Shown one piece after another: positions 9,379 to 18,190 of a DNA stretch of 64,000 nt. The stretch is from assembly GCA_003169845.1 (NCBI GenBank), contig PNAG01000002.1, positions 372,001 through 436,000 of the forward strand, written 5' to 3'. Source of the stretch: Candidatus Dormiibacterota bacterium (lineage in GTDB: Bacteria; Chloroflexota; Dormibacteria; Dormibacterales; Dormibacteraceae). The translations under genes were made by a program, and so were the position numbers. Within the stretch, counting starts at the first letter, position 1. Each line of letters starts with the position of its first letter. The notes under the pieces were generated by a model. The model was not told where the DNA came from. It was given only the letters and a program-made list of their open reading frames with translations, and searched no databases.

Positions 9379-9650
9379 TCAACCCGCTTCACGAGGCCCA
9401 GATCGAGTACTGCGTTCCCTGAGACTATCTCGATCAGGCCGTGAGCCTGGCCAACGAGCTCTTGAGCAGGTGGGCGCCAATCATGCGCGGCGTAGAGCTG
9501 AGGACCGGCAGCAGCGGCCGTTTCGAGATCACTCTCGACAGCGAGCTCGTGTTCAGCAAGAGGGCCACCGGGCGGTTCCCGAAGCCGGGTGAAGTTGCCG
9601 GGCTCTTCGAGAAGAAGCTTGGCCCGGCGCTTGAGTGGAGACAGCATTAG
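9375..9650 (+). CDS. SelW/Rdx-type selenoprotein candidate, UGA at codon 16
   Basis: Read through the TGA at 9420-9422, this frame gives 91 residues. It starts MINPLHEAQIEYCVP, then U, then DYLDQAVSLANELLSRW, and continues with FEITLDSELVFSKRATGRFPKPGE. This is the Rdx (SelW-SelT-SelH) thioredoxin-like family, whose redox motif is CxxC or CxxU; here it is C-V-P-U. Homology continues without interruption after the TGA. A hairpin at 9434-9450 fits a bacterial SECIS. The start overlaps the upstream stop (ATGA). Alternatives are a nonsense mutation of a Cys codon, or a short product from GTG 9441. Confidence 0.75.
9434..9450 (+). promoter_or_regulatory. Candidate bacterial SECIS hairpin
   Basis: CAGGC (9435-9439) pairs with GCCTG (9445-9449), extended by a T-G wobble at 9434/9450. 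The loop is CGTGA, with G at its second position. The loop starts about 17 nt after the UGA. These values fall within the published bacterial SECIS consensus as I recall it: short stem-loop, a G among the first two loop bases, and 16-37 nt from the UGA. Confidence 0.55.
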
Positions 9651-9675
9651 GCGTACGGGCGGAGGATCGACCGCG

Positions 9676-9810
9676 ATGGGCAACGCGCCCGTCTATTTCG
9701 TATGGAAGCCGGACGGCATGCGGCCCCTCCTCCTCATCGCAGGCGGGTCTGGGGTAGTGCCGCTCTGGAGTTCTCCGAGCCCGGCTGAGCCGCCAGGCTA
9801 CGCAAAGTAG
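9676..9810 (+). pseudogene. Remnant of an FNR-like oxidoreductase NAD-binding segment
   Basis: A 44-codon frame contains PVYFVWKPDG and RPLLLIAGGSGVVPL, which closely match the NAD-binding entry of ferredoxin reductase-like proteins (typically followed by MAMLR). Here the match stops and the frame runs into WSSPSPAEPPGYAK and a stop. No FAD domain precedes it and no C-terminal cysteine motif follows. It is best read as the debris of a deleted gene. A real small protein is possible but unlikely. Confidence 0.5.
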
Positions 9811-9926
9811 CCGCGAAATTCCAAAGGGTGCGACCGCGGACCGACTTCCGACCGTTGAGCTAGTACGCGTTCTGTAAGTAATTGGTAACTGAATCCGGTA
9901 AAAGCCTCTTGGGAAGGAGGGTCCCA

Positions 9927-10547
9927 GTGGTCGCACATCCGGTGCCTCAAATCAAAGGGTGGTTGGATGCTGTGGCGGTCCTCGGCCATCTGGTCAAGGA
10001 TCGGCAGGCGCTCGGCCACAATCGGCGGGTCGCGCAGCTGTGCGTCCAGATCGGACGCCAGATGGCCATGACCACCGCCGAGCTGCGAGTCCTCGCCCGG
10101 GCCGGTCTCCTGCACGACATCGGCAAGCTCGCGATCCCGGACCAGATCCTTGGCAAGCATTCGCCCCTCGACGAGTCCGAGTGGAGGCTCATGAAGTCGC
10201 ACCCGGAGATCGGCCTGTCACTCCTCGGCGACGGCCGCTCGCGGAGAGAGCTGCTTGCGGTGCTCTATCACCATGAGCGCCTCGACGGCAGCGGCTATCC
10301 CTACGGGCTCGGCGGCGAATCGATCCCCATTGAGGCCCGGATCGTCGCGGCCGCGGACACGTACGACGCTTTGACGTCAGACCGGCCGTACCGGAAGGCG
10401 CGGGCCCCGATGGAGGCGCAGCTCGTGATGATGGAAGAGGCCGGCCGCCGGCTCGACGCCAGGGTGGTGTCGGCGCTTCTCGCCGCTCTCGACTCCTACA
10501 CGACCAAGGCGGCCGATACCGCGCGAGGGATGTCGCTGGCCGGCTGA
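9927..10547 (+). CDS. HD-GYP domain protein
   Basis: 206 residues. The HD-GYP signature is clear: [17 protein letters not shown], a KSHPEIG helix, [15 protein letters not shown] and [22 protein letters not shown] proteins hydrolyse cyclic di-GMP or related dinucleotides with a di-iron centre. There is no receiver or other sensor domain, so it is nearly a stand-alone catalytic domain. The frame can be opened at TTG 9882, but GGAAGGAGG ends 6 nt before the GTG at 9927, which I take as the start. It lies 47 bp before the LLM oxidoreductase. Confidence 0.92.
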   Translation: MVAHPVPQIKGWLDAVAVLGHLVKDRQALGHNRRVAQLCVQIGRQMAMTTAELRVLARAGLLHDIGKLAIPDQILGKHSPLDESEWRLMKSHPEIGLSLLGDGRSRRELLAVLYHHERLDGSGYPYGLGGESIPIEARIVAAADTYDALTSDRPYRKARAPMEAQLVMMEEAGRRLDARVVSALLAALDSYTTKAADTARGMSLAG

Positions 10548-10594
10548 CCGGGCACAGCTGTCGCTGACCGCTGGTCGGGATCAGTCACCATGAT

Positions 10595-11434
10595 GTGGTG
10601 AAGTTCGGGGTCGCGATCTTTCCGACCGACTACGCGATCTCGATGGCCGAGCTTGCGCCTGCGGCTGAAGAGCTGGGATTCGAGTCGCTATGGGTCGCCG
10701 AGCACTCTCACATCCCGGCGAGCAGGCTGTCGCCTTGGCCTGGTGGGGCCGAGCTGCCCAAGCACTACTGGCATTCCATGGATCCGTTCGTCGCGCTCAC
10801 CGTCGCCGCGCTGGCATCGAAGACGATCCGGGTCGCAACCGGCATCTGCTTGCTCATCCAGCGCGACACCATCCAGACGGCCAAGGAAGCCGCCAGCCTG
10901 GATTTCGTCTCGAACGGCCGGTTCATCTTCGGCATCGGCGCGGGTTGGAACCGCGAGGAGATGGCCGACCACGGCACGGACTTCAGCACGCGCTGGAAGC
11001 TTCTCAGGGAGAAGGTCGAGGCCATCAAGGCCATCTGGACACAGGACGAGTCCGAGTACCACGGCGACATGGTGGATTTCGGACCGATCCGGAGCTGGCC
11101 GAAACCAGTCCAGAAGCCACACCCGCCGATCATCCTCGGCGGCAGCGGGCCGAAGATCCTGGAAAGGGTGGTCCGCTATGCGGACGGCTGGATGCCGAAC
11201 CGGGGTGACGTGATCGAGCGCATCCCGGAGCTCCAGGAGCAGGCGCGAGCCGCAGGCCGGGGGCCCATCCCCGTGACGTACTACCCGAAGCTCGTCGCGA
11301 GCGAGATCGAGCGCCTCGCGCAAGCGGGAGTGGAACGTTGCATCTACTACGTGCCGCCGGACGGCAGGGACCAGGCCCTGTCCAAGCTCGAAGAGCTCGG
11401 CACGATGATCAGGCCGTACCTAACGTCCCCCTAG
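10595..11434 (+). CDS. LLM-class F420-dependent oxidoreductase
   Basis: 279 residues with the luciferase-like TIM barrel. Visible segments are KFGVAIFPTDYAISMAELAPAAEELGF, WVAEHSHIP, a KTIRVATGICLL strand and the GGSGPKILERVVRYADGWMPN block typical of the TIGR03619-like group. Such proteins usually take F420H2 as cofactor; the substrate cannot be told from sequence. Start is GTG 10595 or GTG 10598, with no clear ribosome-binding site. It overlaps the convergent agmatinase-like gene by 15 bp. Confidence 0.88.
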   Translation: MVKFGVAIFPTDYAISMAELAPAAEELGFESLWVAEHSHIPASRLSPWPGGAELPKHYWHSMDPFVALTVAALASKTIRVATGICLLIQRDTIQTAKEAASLDFVSNGRFIFGIGAGWNREEMADHGTDFSTRWKLLREKVEAIKAIWTQDESEYHGDMVDFGPIRSWPKPVQKPHPPIILGGSGPKILERVVRYADGWMPNRGDVIERIPELQEQARAAGRGPIPVTYYPKLVASEIERLAQAGVERCIYYVPPDGRDQALSKLEELGTMIRPYLTSP

Positions 11435-12424
11435 CAACGTCGGCGGGATCGTCTCCCATGTCCCGCCCTTGCGCCGGTAAGCGATGCCGGACAGCATCTC
11501 GAGGACCACGCGGTTGGCGAGAAACGCCGTGATCTCCGCCGCATCGTAGGGCGGCGACACCTCGACGACGTCGATGCCGACCACCGGCAGCTCGATTGCG
11601 ATCCGGCGCACGGCGTCGAGCAGCTGCCGCCCGGTCAACCCGCCAGGTTCCGGCGTGCCGGTTCCCGGCGCCATGCCCGGATCGACGACGTCGAGGTCGA
11701 CCGAGACGAAGACTCCATCGCAATCGTCGACGGCGATCGCGAACGCCTCCTCCAGCACGGCATCCAGGCCCCTCCGAACCACCTCGTGCATCTCGAACGA
11801 CCGCATCTTTTGCTCGGCCATCCACTGCAGGGTCGGCGGCTCGGGCCAGTACCCACGGAGCCCGATCTGCAGGAATCGGTCGCCCCGGCATGCGCCGGAC
11901 TCGATCAGCCGGCGCATCGGCAGCCCATGCCCGACGAGGCTCCCGAACTGGATCGACCCGGTGTCGGCATGGGCGTCGAAATGGATGACGGAGACGCGGC
12001 CCCAACCCTTGACACGGGCCACGCCCGTCACATCCGGCCAGGTGATGGTGTGATCGCCGCCCAGGATGATCGGGATCGCGCCCGCCTCGGTTGCGGTGCG
12101 GACCGCGTTCTCGAGCGCGTCGAGCGGCGCCTGCTTTTCGACGCCCGCCATCTCGATGTCGCCCGCGTCCACGACGCGCAGCTCCTGGAGCGGGTCGACC
12201 CGCAGAGCGAGGTGCGGGCGCGACGAGTCGTGGGGAAGGTAATCGGTGGTCCTGATCATCTTCGGCCCGAAGCGAGCCCCGGCCCGATACGAGGTGCCGG
12301 CGTCGTACGGCGCCCCGATGATCACGACGTCCGCGCCCTCGAACGTGGAGGGCTGAGCGAGATCGCAGCGGTCCACGCCGAGAAACGTCACATCTGGGCC
12401 ATACATGCCCCCCAGGCGCGACAC
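11420..12424 (-). CDS. Agmatinase / ureohydrolase family protein
   Basis: 334 residues. The binuclear manganese ligands of the arginase-agmatinase family are all present: GGDHTITW, HFDAHADTG and SVDLDVVDPGMAPGTGTPEPGG. Family members hydrolyse a guanidino group to urea (agmatine, guanidinobutyrate, arginine or others). The exact substrate is open. It follows the HemL-like aminotransferase on the same strand with a 16-bp gap, so a shared role in guanidino or amino compound breakdown is possible. Confidence 0.88.
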   Translation of the reverse strand: MSRLGGMYGPDVTFLGVDRCDLAQPSTFEGADVVIIGAPYDAGTSYRAGARFGPKMIRTTDYLPHDSSRPHLALRVDPLQELRVVDAGDIEMAGVEKQAPLDALENAVRTATEAGAIPIILGGDHTITWPDVTGVARVKGWGRVSVIHFDAHADTGSIQFGSLVGHGLPMRRLIESGACRGDRFLQIGLRGYWPEPPTLQWMAEQKMRSFEMHEVVRRGLDAVLEEAFAIAVDDCDGVFVSVDLDVVDPGMAPGTGTPEPGGLTGRQLLDAVRRIAIELPVVGIDVVEVSPPYDAAEITAFLANRVVLEMLSGIAYRRKGGTWETIPPTLLGGR

Positions 12425-12440
12425 GATCCTGCTCAGCCCG

Positions 12441-13814
12441 TCAGGACCGGAGGTCCTTCGCCATCTCGGCGAAGTTGTCCACGTAACGCTGCACGTCGTC
12501 TATGGAGTGCTGCACCGACAGGGTCCAGTTCTCCTCGGCCCCGGGCGCCATCACGATCCCTCGATTGCATTGATACAGCCAGCTCAGGTAGGCGAGCGAC
12601 TTGTCGATCTCGAGATAGTCGCGGTAGTTGCGCACGCGCTTCGAGCGATACGTGATTCCGCCGCGCGCGCCCAGCGTGATGACGTGGAAAGGCAATTCGT
12701 GCTCGGCGATGACCGCGTCGAGGCCCCCCTGGAGCGTCTCCGCGAGGGCGTCGAAATGAGCGTAGGCGGCGGCGTCCAGGATCTCGAGCAGCGTCACCCT
12801 GGAAGCGGCCATCGTCAGGGGATTGCCGTTGAACGTGCCCATCTGCGCGACGCGATGATCTTCGATCACCGCCATCACGTCGTCTCGCCCGCCGACCGCG
12901 CCGCAGGGCAGGCCGCCGCCGATCGCCTTCGCAAGCGCAACCAGGTCCGGCGTGACGCCGAACCTCTCCGTCGCCCCTCCGGGAGAGATGGTGGCCCCTG
13001 TCTTGACCTCATCGAAGATCAAGAGCGCGCCGTGCCGGTGCGCCATCTCCTTGATCGCCGCCAGGTAGCCGGCGTCGGGCAGCACGATCCCGACGTTCAT
13101 CATCACGGGCTCGACGATGACCGCCGCAACCTCGTCGCGATGCTCGGCGAAGGCTTTTTCGAGCGCGGGCAGGTCGTTGAACGGGACGACCGTCGTCAGC
13201 TCGACGATGGCGCTCGGAATGCCTTCGCTCTGGGGCACCGAGGCCGGCGCGCCGGCAGGGCCCATCAGGGCGGGCGGGGGCTCGACCGAAACCATGAGCG
13301 CGTCATGGTGTCCGTGGTAGGAGGCCTCGATCTTGACCAGGCGTTCCCGGCCGGTGAAGCCGCGAGCGATCCTGACCGCGTCCAGCGTGGATTCGGTGCC
13401 CGAGTTGGTGAAGCGCCACTTAGGCTGGTGAAAACGCCGGGCCAGCTCCTTGGCGACGATGATGCTGTTCTCGACCGGCTGCGCGAAATGGGAGCCCAGC
13501 GCGATCTGCCTGGTCACCGCGTCGACGATCTTCGGGTGGGCGTGACCTACGACCATGACTCCGAACCCGTTGTGGAAGTCCACGTACTCGTTGCCGTCGA
13601 CGTCCCAGACGCGACTCCCATTTCCGCGCTCCATGAAGATGGGCTGGGGAGCGGCGTCCTGGAATGAGGACGGCACGCCCCGGGGCATCACCTCGCGGGC
13701 CTCGGTCCAGAGCTGTTTCGAGCGCGGCCGGGCCCGCCGGAACTTCTCTTCCTCGCCGGCGATCAGCTCTGCGACGCGGCTGGTGGGCACTTCGCGCGTG
13801 GTCGTGGTCGCCAT
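12441..13814 (-). CDS. Class III aminotransferase, HemL-like (glutamate-1-semialdehyde aminomutase family)
   Basis: 457 residues, fold-type I PLP enzyme. It shows DVDGNEYVDFHNGFGVMVVGHAHP, FTNSGTESTLDAVRIARGFTG, the YHGHHD motif, IFDEVKTGATI, and the PLP lysine in LVALAKAIGGGLPCGAVGG. The motif order is that of glutamate-1-semialdehyde 2,1-aminomutase. No other haem gene is near, the IFDEVKTG variant differs from the usual MTG, and the partner gene is agmatinase-like. A catabolic aminotransferase is therefore as likely as haem synthesis. An AAGGGG ribosome-binding site precedes the ATG. Confidence 0.85.
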   Translation of the reverse strand: MATTTTREVPTSRVAELIAGEEEKFRRARPRSKQLWTEAREVMPRGVPSSFQDAAPQPIFMERGNGSRVWDVDGNEYVDFHNGFGVMVVGHAHPKIVDAVTRQIALGSHFAQPVENSIIVAKELARRFHQPKWRFTNSGTESTLDAVRIARGFTGRERLVKIEASYHGHHDALMVSVEPPPALMGPAGAPASVPQSEGIPSAIVELTTVVPFNDLPALEKAFAEHRDEVAAVIVEPVMMNVGIVLPDAGYLAAIKEMAHRHGALLIFDEVKTGATISPGGATERFGVTPDLVALAKAIGGGLPCGAVGGRDDVMAVIEDHRVAQMGTFNGNPLTMAASRVTLLEILDAAAYAHFDALAETLQGGLDAVIAEHELPFHVITLGARGGITYRSKRVRNYRDYLEIDKSLAYLSWLYQCNRGIVMAPGAEENWTLSVQHSIDDVQRYVDNFAEMAKDLRS

Positions 13815-13955
13815 TCGTTTCCCCTTATTCAGGCGGTCGCCTTGACAGCGGCGCGCCGTGGATCTCTAATTGTCGCGAATTTCAGTCCAGCGTCATAAAA
13901 GGGGCCCCACCGAACTCCTGGGAGATCGGGGGGATTGAAACCGGGGAGGGTTTGT

Positions 13956-15470
13956 ATGGGGGAATCTGCCGCCGTAGCCGGGCTTGTGGCCGAGAAACGC
14001 AAGCTCAAGAAGTCGCTGTTCCGATTCGACATGATCTTCTTCACGGTCTGCGCCATTGTGGCCGTGGACACCATCGGCCAGTCGTCCTCATACGGTGCCC
14101 AGGCCATCTTCTGGCTCGTCGTGTCGGCGCTTACGTTCCTGGTTCCGTATGGCCTGTTGACTGCCGAGCTCGGAACCGCGTTTCCAACCGAGGGCGCCAC
14201 CTACGACTGGGTGCGCCTGGCGTACGGACACTTCGCCGGAGCGGTGGTCAGCGTGCTCTATTGGTTGAGCAACCCCATCTGGCTAGGCGGGACGCTGACG
14301 GCGACAGCGATCGCTGCGCTTGACGCTCTTTGGGGCAGCAGCTTCAGCGGCAACCAGGGTGCCGAAACGGTGATCGGCTTCCTGTTCATCTGGTTTGCGG
14401 TGGGGATGAACATCCTGTCGCTCCGCTACATGAAATGGGTTCCCAACCTGGGCGCCATCATGCGGCTCTTGCTCCTGGGTTTCTTCGCGCTGCTGGTCGT
14501 CATCTCCGGGGTCCAGCATGGCTTCCATGGGAGCCTTCATGGCTTCTTCCCGACGGACACCACGATCCTGATCGGGGTGGTTGGGGTCATCGTCTTCCAG
14601 TGGATCGGCTTCGAGCTTCAGACCAACGCCAGCGAGGAGATGGACAACCCGCAGAAGGACATCCCCCGTGCGGTCTACGTCTCCGGGCTCATCTCATTCC
14701 TCGCCTACGCAATTCCCATCGCCGGCGTCGTACTGATCCTTTCCTCGACGGACCTGAGCAACGTGGCCGGATTTGTAGCTGCCTACCAGTTCGCCTCCAG
14801 CAGCGTTCTAGGGAGCGCGGCGCCTTTCTTCAACCACCTTGCCGGCCTCGCATTTGTGTTCGTGCTGCTGTCGAGTGGGACGACGTGGTTGATGGGATCG
14901 GACCGGCTGATGGCCATCGGCGCGCTGGCCGGCTCGGGACCCAAGCAGCTGGGCTACTTCTCGGCCCGCTTCGGCACACCGATCGTCGTCAACGTTTTCT
15001 CGGGCATCATCGCGACGATCTTCATGTACATCACCTTTTTCGTCACGGGGGGCAGCCTTCACGGCTACTTTGCCGCGGTGCTCGGCCTGGTCATCTCGAC
15101 CACCACCTTCTCCTACATCCTCATCTTCCCGGCCCTGATCACCCTTCGCCGCAAGTACCCCAATGTTCCTCGGCCGTACGTCGTGCCCGGTGGCAATGCC
15201 GGAGCATGGGCGTGCGTCATTCTCACGATGTTCTGGGTCGTCGGGGCCACGATCTTTTCGCTGTGGCCGGGACTGCTCACCTCGACATGGAACGGCGATT
15301 ATGCGGGTGTGAACCGGACCACTTTCGAGACCTATACCTTTGTCACTGTCGCCTTTCTGATCGTCGTGGCCATAGTGTTCTGGGCCGTAGGGCGCGGGCA
15401 TGCGATCCACGGTGGACCGGTTACCGCGGTGGGAGCAACGCCGACACCGGCGGGCGCACCCGGGGCGTAA
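13956..15470 (+). CDS. APC-family amino acid permease
   Basis: 504 residues with about 12 hydrophobic segments. It starts with a cytoplasmic KLKKSLFRFDMIFF segment, then VCAIVAVDTIGQSSSYGAQ and a LTAELGTAFPTEGATYDWV region, which correspond to TM1 and TM3 of amino acid-polyamine-organocation carriers. GFELQTNASEEMDNPQKDIPRAV is the conserved TM6-loop motif. The start is the ATG at 13956, with GGGGAGGG 5 nt upstream. It is divergent from the aminotransferase-agmatinase pair and could import their substrate, which is an inference from position only. Confidence 0.9.
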   Translation: MGESAAVAGLVAEKRKLKKSLFRFDMIFFTVCAIVAVDTIGQSSSYGAQAIFWLVVSALTFLVPYGLLTAELGTAFPTEGATYDWVRLAYGHFAGAVVSVLYWLSNPIWLGGTLTATAIAALDALWGSSFSGNQGAETVIGFLFIWFAVGMNILSLRYMKWVPNLGAIMRLLLLGFFALLVVISGVQHGFHGSLHGFFPTDTTILIGVVGVIVFQWIGFELQTNASEEMDNPQKDIPRAVYVSGLISFLAYAIPIAGVVLILSSTDLSNVAGFVAAYQFASSSVLGSAAPFFNHLAGLAFVFVLLSSGTTWLMGSDRLMAIGALAGSGPKQLGYFSARFGTPIVVNVFSGIIATIFMYITFFVTGGSLHGYFAAVLGLVISTTTFSYILIFPALITLRRKYPNVPRPYVVPGGNAGAWACVILTMFWVVGATIFSLWPGLLTSTWNGDYAGVNRTTFETYTFVTVAFLIVVAIVFWAVGRGHAIHGGPVTAVGATPTPAGAPGA

Positions 15471-15484
15471 CCCAACCTCAACCT

Positions 15485-15516
15485 GCTGACGGGCCGGGTC
15501 CTCTCGGCCCGTCAGC
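15485..15516. terminator. Bidirectional hairpin between convergent genes
   Basis: GCTGACGGGCC (15485-15495) and GGCCCGTCAGC (15506-15516) form a perfect 11-bp stem with a 10-nt loop. It sits between the stop codons of the permease and the amidohydrolase and overlaps the latter. There is no T tract on either side, so it may act as a weak terminator or as an mRNA 3'-end barrier. Confidence 0.55.
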
Positions 15517-17056
15517 TCTCGTACACGACACGGCCGCCGACCACGGTGGCCGTGACCTTCATTTCGGGGAGCTCTGAAAGTGGCACCGCGACCACGTCGC
15601 GATCGAGCACGGCGATGTCGGCGAGCATGCCCTCACCGAGCGTGCCTTTCTGATCTTCCGCGTGCTCGGCGTAGGCGCCGCCCCAGGTCCACGCGGCCAG
15701 CGCTTCGGCGAGATTGAATCGCTGGTCGGGCAGCCAGCCGCCGGACGGCTCGCCGGCGCGGGTCTGGCGTGTGACCGCGACGTGGAGGCTCGCGGCCGGG
15801 TCGAGAGGCACCACCGGCCAGTCGGTGCCGAAGGCCACGTGGGCTCCTGAGCGGAGGATCGAGCGCCACGGCCAGCCGTAGGCGGCCCGCTCGGCTCCGA
15901 GGTTGGGCAGCCAGATCCCGAACAGGTTGCTGTTTGGCTCGGCGTGCTGAGGCTGCATGCTGGCGATGACGCCGAGCTCCGCGAAGCGGGGGATGTCCAG
16001 TGGCGACGGCGCCTCGATGTGCTCGATCCGGTGCCGCCGGTCGCGTGTCGTGGCGGCCAGGGCGTCGAGGGCCTGCCGGACCGCCGCGTCGCCGATGGCA
16101 TGCACCTGCACCTGCCATTCGCGGGCATCGGCGGCTCGCACCGCGTGGGCGAGCTCGTTGCCATCCCATAAGGGCGCGCCCAGCTCCGCGGTCCCTTCGT
16201 ACGGCTCGAGCATCGCGGCGGTCCGCGACTCCACGACCCCGTCCGCGAAGGCTTTCAGAATCCCATTGGAGGTCCACGGATTCGTCCTGTGCGCGCGGAC
16301 CGTCTCGTCATAGAGGTCCAGGCGCTCCTTCCAGGCTTCAGCACTGAGCCCGGGAACCATGTCGAACGCCAGCCGCACCCGAAGCGTCAGCTCATCGGCC
16401 TCACGCAGCGCCTCCCACAGCTCGAGCTGGTCCTGGCCCTCGCCCGCTTCCTGGACGGACCCGATGCCATGTTCCGCAGCCACGCGCATACCTGCGCGAA
16501 GAGCCTCGAGGTCCTGGTCCCGGGTGCGAGCGGGAATTCGGCGCGTCACCCCGAGCATCGCGGCTTCCTTGAGCACGCCGGGTGACTCGACACCGGTCGC
16601 CAAAAGCGCTCGGGTGTTGGCCCAGCCCGTGTGCGCGTCGAAGGACTCGAGGTACGCGGGCCGGTCCGGGACCAGCCGGTCGAGCAGCTCGGTGGTGGGC
16701 ATCCCTCCTGGAAAGGCCGAGTAGAACCAGCCCCGCCCGACCACCCACGGGCCGTCATGTTCGGCGCGATACTCGGTGATCCGGCGCTCGACCTCGACCT
16801 GGGTCTCGGCTCCGTAGAGGTCCAGCTCAGACAGCGAGCGCGAGGCCATGAGGAAGTGGACGTGCGCGTCATTGAAAGCGGGGAGGATGCTGCCGCCGCG
16901 GGCGTCGATGACGCGCGTGTGCCGGTCGCACAGAAGGCGAACGTCTGCGTCCGACCCGGCCGCCAGGATGCGATCGCCCATCGCTGCAACCGCGGTGGCG
17001 CGCCTTCGGGGGGGCCACACCAGGCCGTTGACGACCGCCAGCGAGGCCTTCTGCAC
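15512..17056 (-). CDS. Amidohydrolase, YtcJ-like
   Basis: 514 residues from GTG 17056 (an alternative GTG lies at 17080). The N-terminal metal motif is FNDAHVHFLMA; HAIGDAAVRQAL, RIEHIEAPSPLD and GTDWPVVPLDPAASLHVAV are the later blocks of metal-dependent hydrolases of the urease/dihydroorotase superfamily. The C-terminus has the composite beta-sandwich strands ending ATVVGGRVVYES. YtcJ-like proteins hydrolyse unknown amide or cyclic substrates. It is divergent from the Rieske oxygenase with about 39 bp between the starts, so the two may share a promoter region. Confidence 0.9.
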   Translation of the reverse strand: MQKASLAVVNGLVWPPRRRATAVAAMGDRILAAGSDADVRLLCDRHTRVIDARGGSILPAFNDAHVHFLMASRSLSELDLYGAETQVEVERRITEYRAEHDGPWVVGRGWFYSAFPGGMPTTELLDRLVPDRPAYLESFDAHTGWANTRALLATGVESPGVLKEAAMLGVTRRIPARTRDQDLEALRAGMRVAAEHGIGSVQEAGEGQDQLELWEALREADELTLRVRLAFDMVPGLSAEAWKERLDLYDETVRAHRTNPWTSNGILKAFADGVVESRTAAMLEPYEGTAELGAPLWDGNELAHAVRAADAREWQVQVHAIGDAAVRQALDALAATTRDRRHRIEHIEAPSPLDIPRFAELGVIASMQPQHAEPNSNLFGIWLPNLGAERAAYGWPWRSILRSGAHVAFGTDWPVVPLDPAASLHVAVTRQTRAGEPSGGWLPDQRFNLAEALAAWTWGGAYAEHAEDQKGTLGEGMLADIAVLDRDVVAVPLSELPEMKVTATVVGGRVVYES

Positions 17057-17095
17057 GGCAGCATTCTGCGTGAATGCCACAATTGCACTCAATCG

Positions 17096-18187
17096 ATGAA
17101 GCTCGAAACTGACGTCGCCAGCGCGTCGACCCTGCCCTCGACGGTCTACCTGGATCCCGCAGTTCTGGAGCGCGAGAAGGACCGGATCTTCTACCGGACC
17201 TGGCAGCTCGTCGGGCACATGAGCGAGCTGGCGAGGGTCGGCGACTTCAAGCCGGCCAGCATCCTCGACGAGCCGATTCTTTTGACCCATGCTCAGGATG
17301 GAAAGCTGCGCGGTTTCTACAACGTCTGCCGTCATCGCGCCGCGCAGGTGGTGACCACTCGCGGCAATCGGAAGTCGCTCCAGTGCGGGTATCACGGCTG
17401 GGTCTACGGCCTCGATGGGAAGCTCCAGGCCGCGCGAGAGATGGACGGCACGCTGGATTTCGACAAGGCGGACTTCGGCCTCGTGCCGATTCGTGTCGAC
17501 ACGCTGGGACCCTTCGTGTTCGCCAACCTCGACCCCGATGCCGCACCGCTGGCGGACTGGATCGGCGCCATCCCCGCAGAGATCGCTTCGGCCGGATACG
17601 ACATGTCGAGCATGCGCAGAATCGAGCGCCGCGACTACGAGATCGCGTGCAACTGGAAGGTGTACGTGGACAACTACCTCGAGGGATACCACCTGCCGAT
17701 CGCGCATCCGGGACTCTTCAAGGAGCTGGAGTACGACCAGTACAGGGTCGAGACGTTCCGCTACTACTCAAAGCAGCACGCGCCAATCCGCGAGCTGAAG
17801 CCGGGCGAGGTGCCCGGCCGCGACCGCCGCTACATCCGAATGCCCGGCGCCGACGACAACGCTCTCTACTACTGGATCTTCCCCAACACGATGCTGAACA
17901 TCTACCAGGACAACATCAGCACCAACGTCATCCTGCCGATGGGAGTCGATCGCACCCTCACGATCTTTGAATGGTTCTTCGCAGAGCCTGGCACGGGGGC
18001 CGGTTGGGAATCGATGCAGCAGACGATCGCGTTTTCTGACGAGATCCAGCAGGAGGACATCGCCGTCTGCGAGCAGGTGCAGAAGGGCCTGCGGTCACGC
18101 TCTTACAGCCGCGGCCGTTTTTCCGCGCTGCGCGAGAACGGCGTCCACCACTTCCAGTCCCTGATCACCGAATTCCAGGACCCGTAG
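17096..18187 (+). CDS. Rieske aromatic/quaternary-amine oxygenase, alpha subunit
   Basis: 363 residues. The Rieske [2Fe-2S] ligands are CRHRAAQV and CGYHGWVYGLDGKL. The mononuclear iron site is in NWKVYVDNYLEGYHLPIAHPGL, with the bridging Asp and two His. The size and motifs fit ring-hydroxylating or choline/glycine-betaine monooxygenase-like alpha subunits. No ferredoxin reductase or beta subunit is adjacent, so electron transfer must come from elsewhere. Only four bases separate its stop from that of the convergent kinase 2 gene. Confidence 0.9.
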   Translation: MKLETDVASASTLPSTVYLDPAVLEREKDRIFYRTWQLVGHMSELARVGDFKPASILDEPILLTHAQDGKLRGFYNVCRHRAAQVVTTRGNRKSLQCGYHGWVYGLDGKLQAAREMDGTLDFDKADFGLVPIRVDTLGPFVFANLDPDAAPLADWIGAIPAEIASAGYDMSSMRRIERRDYEIACNWKVYVDNYLEGYHLPIAHPGLFKELEYDQYRVETFRYYSKQHAPIRELKPGEVPGRDRRYIRMPGADDNALYYWIFPNTMLNIYQDNISTNVILPMGVDRTLTIFEWFFAEPGTGAGWESMQQTIAFSDEIQQEDIAVCEQVQKGLRSRSYSRGRFSALRENGVHHFQSLITEFQDP

Positions 18188-18190
18188 CCG

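Noticed and set aside
9441..9650. GTG 9441 as the start of a separate 69-aa protein
   Set aside because: It would begin in the middle of the SelW fold and has no ribosome-binding site, while homology extends upstream across the UGA.
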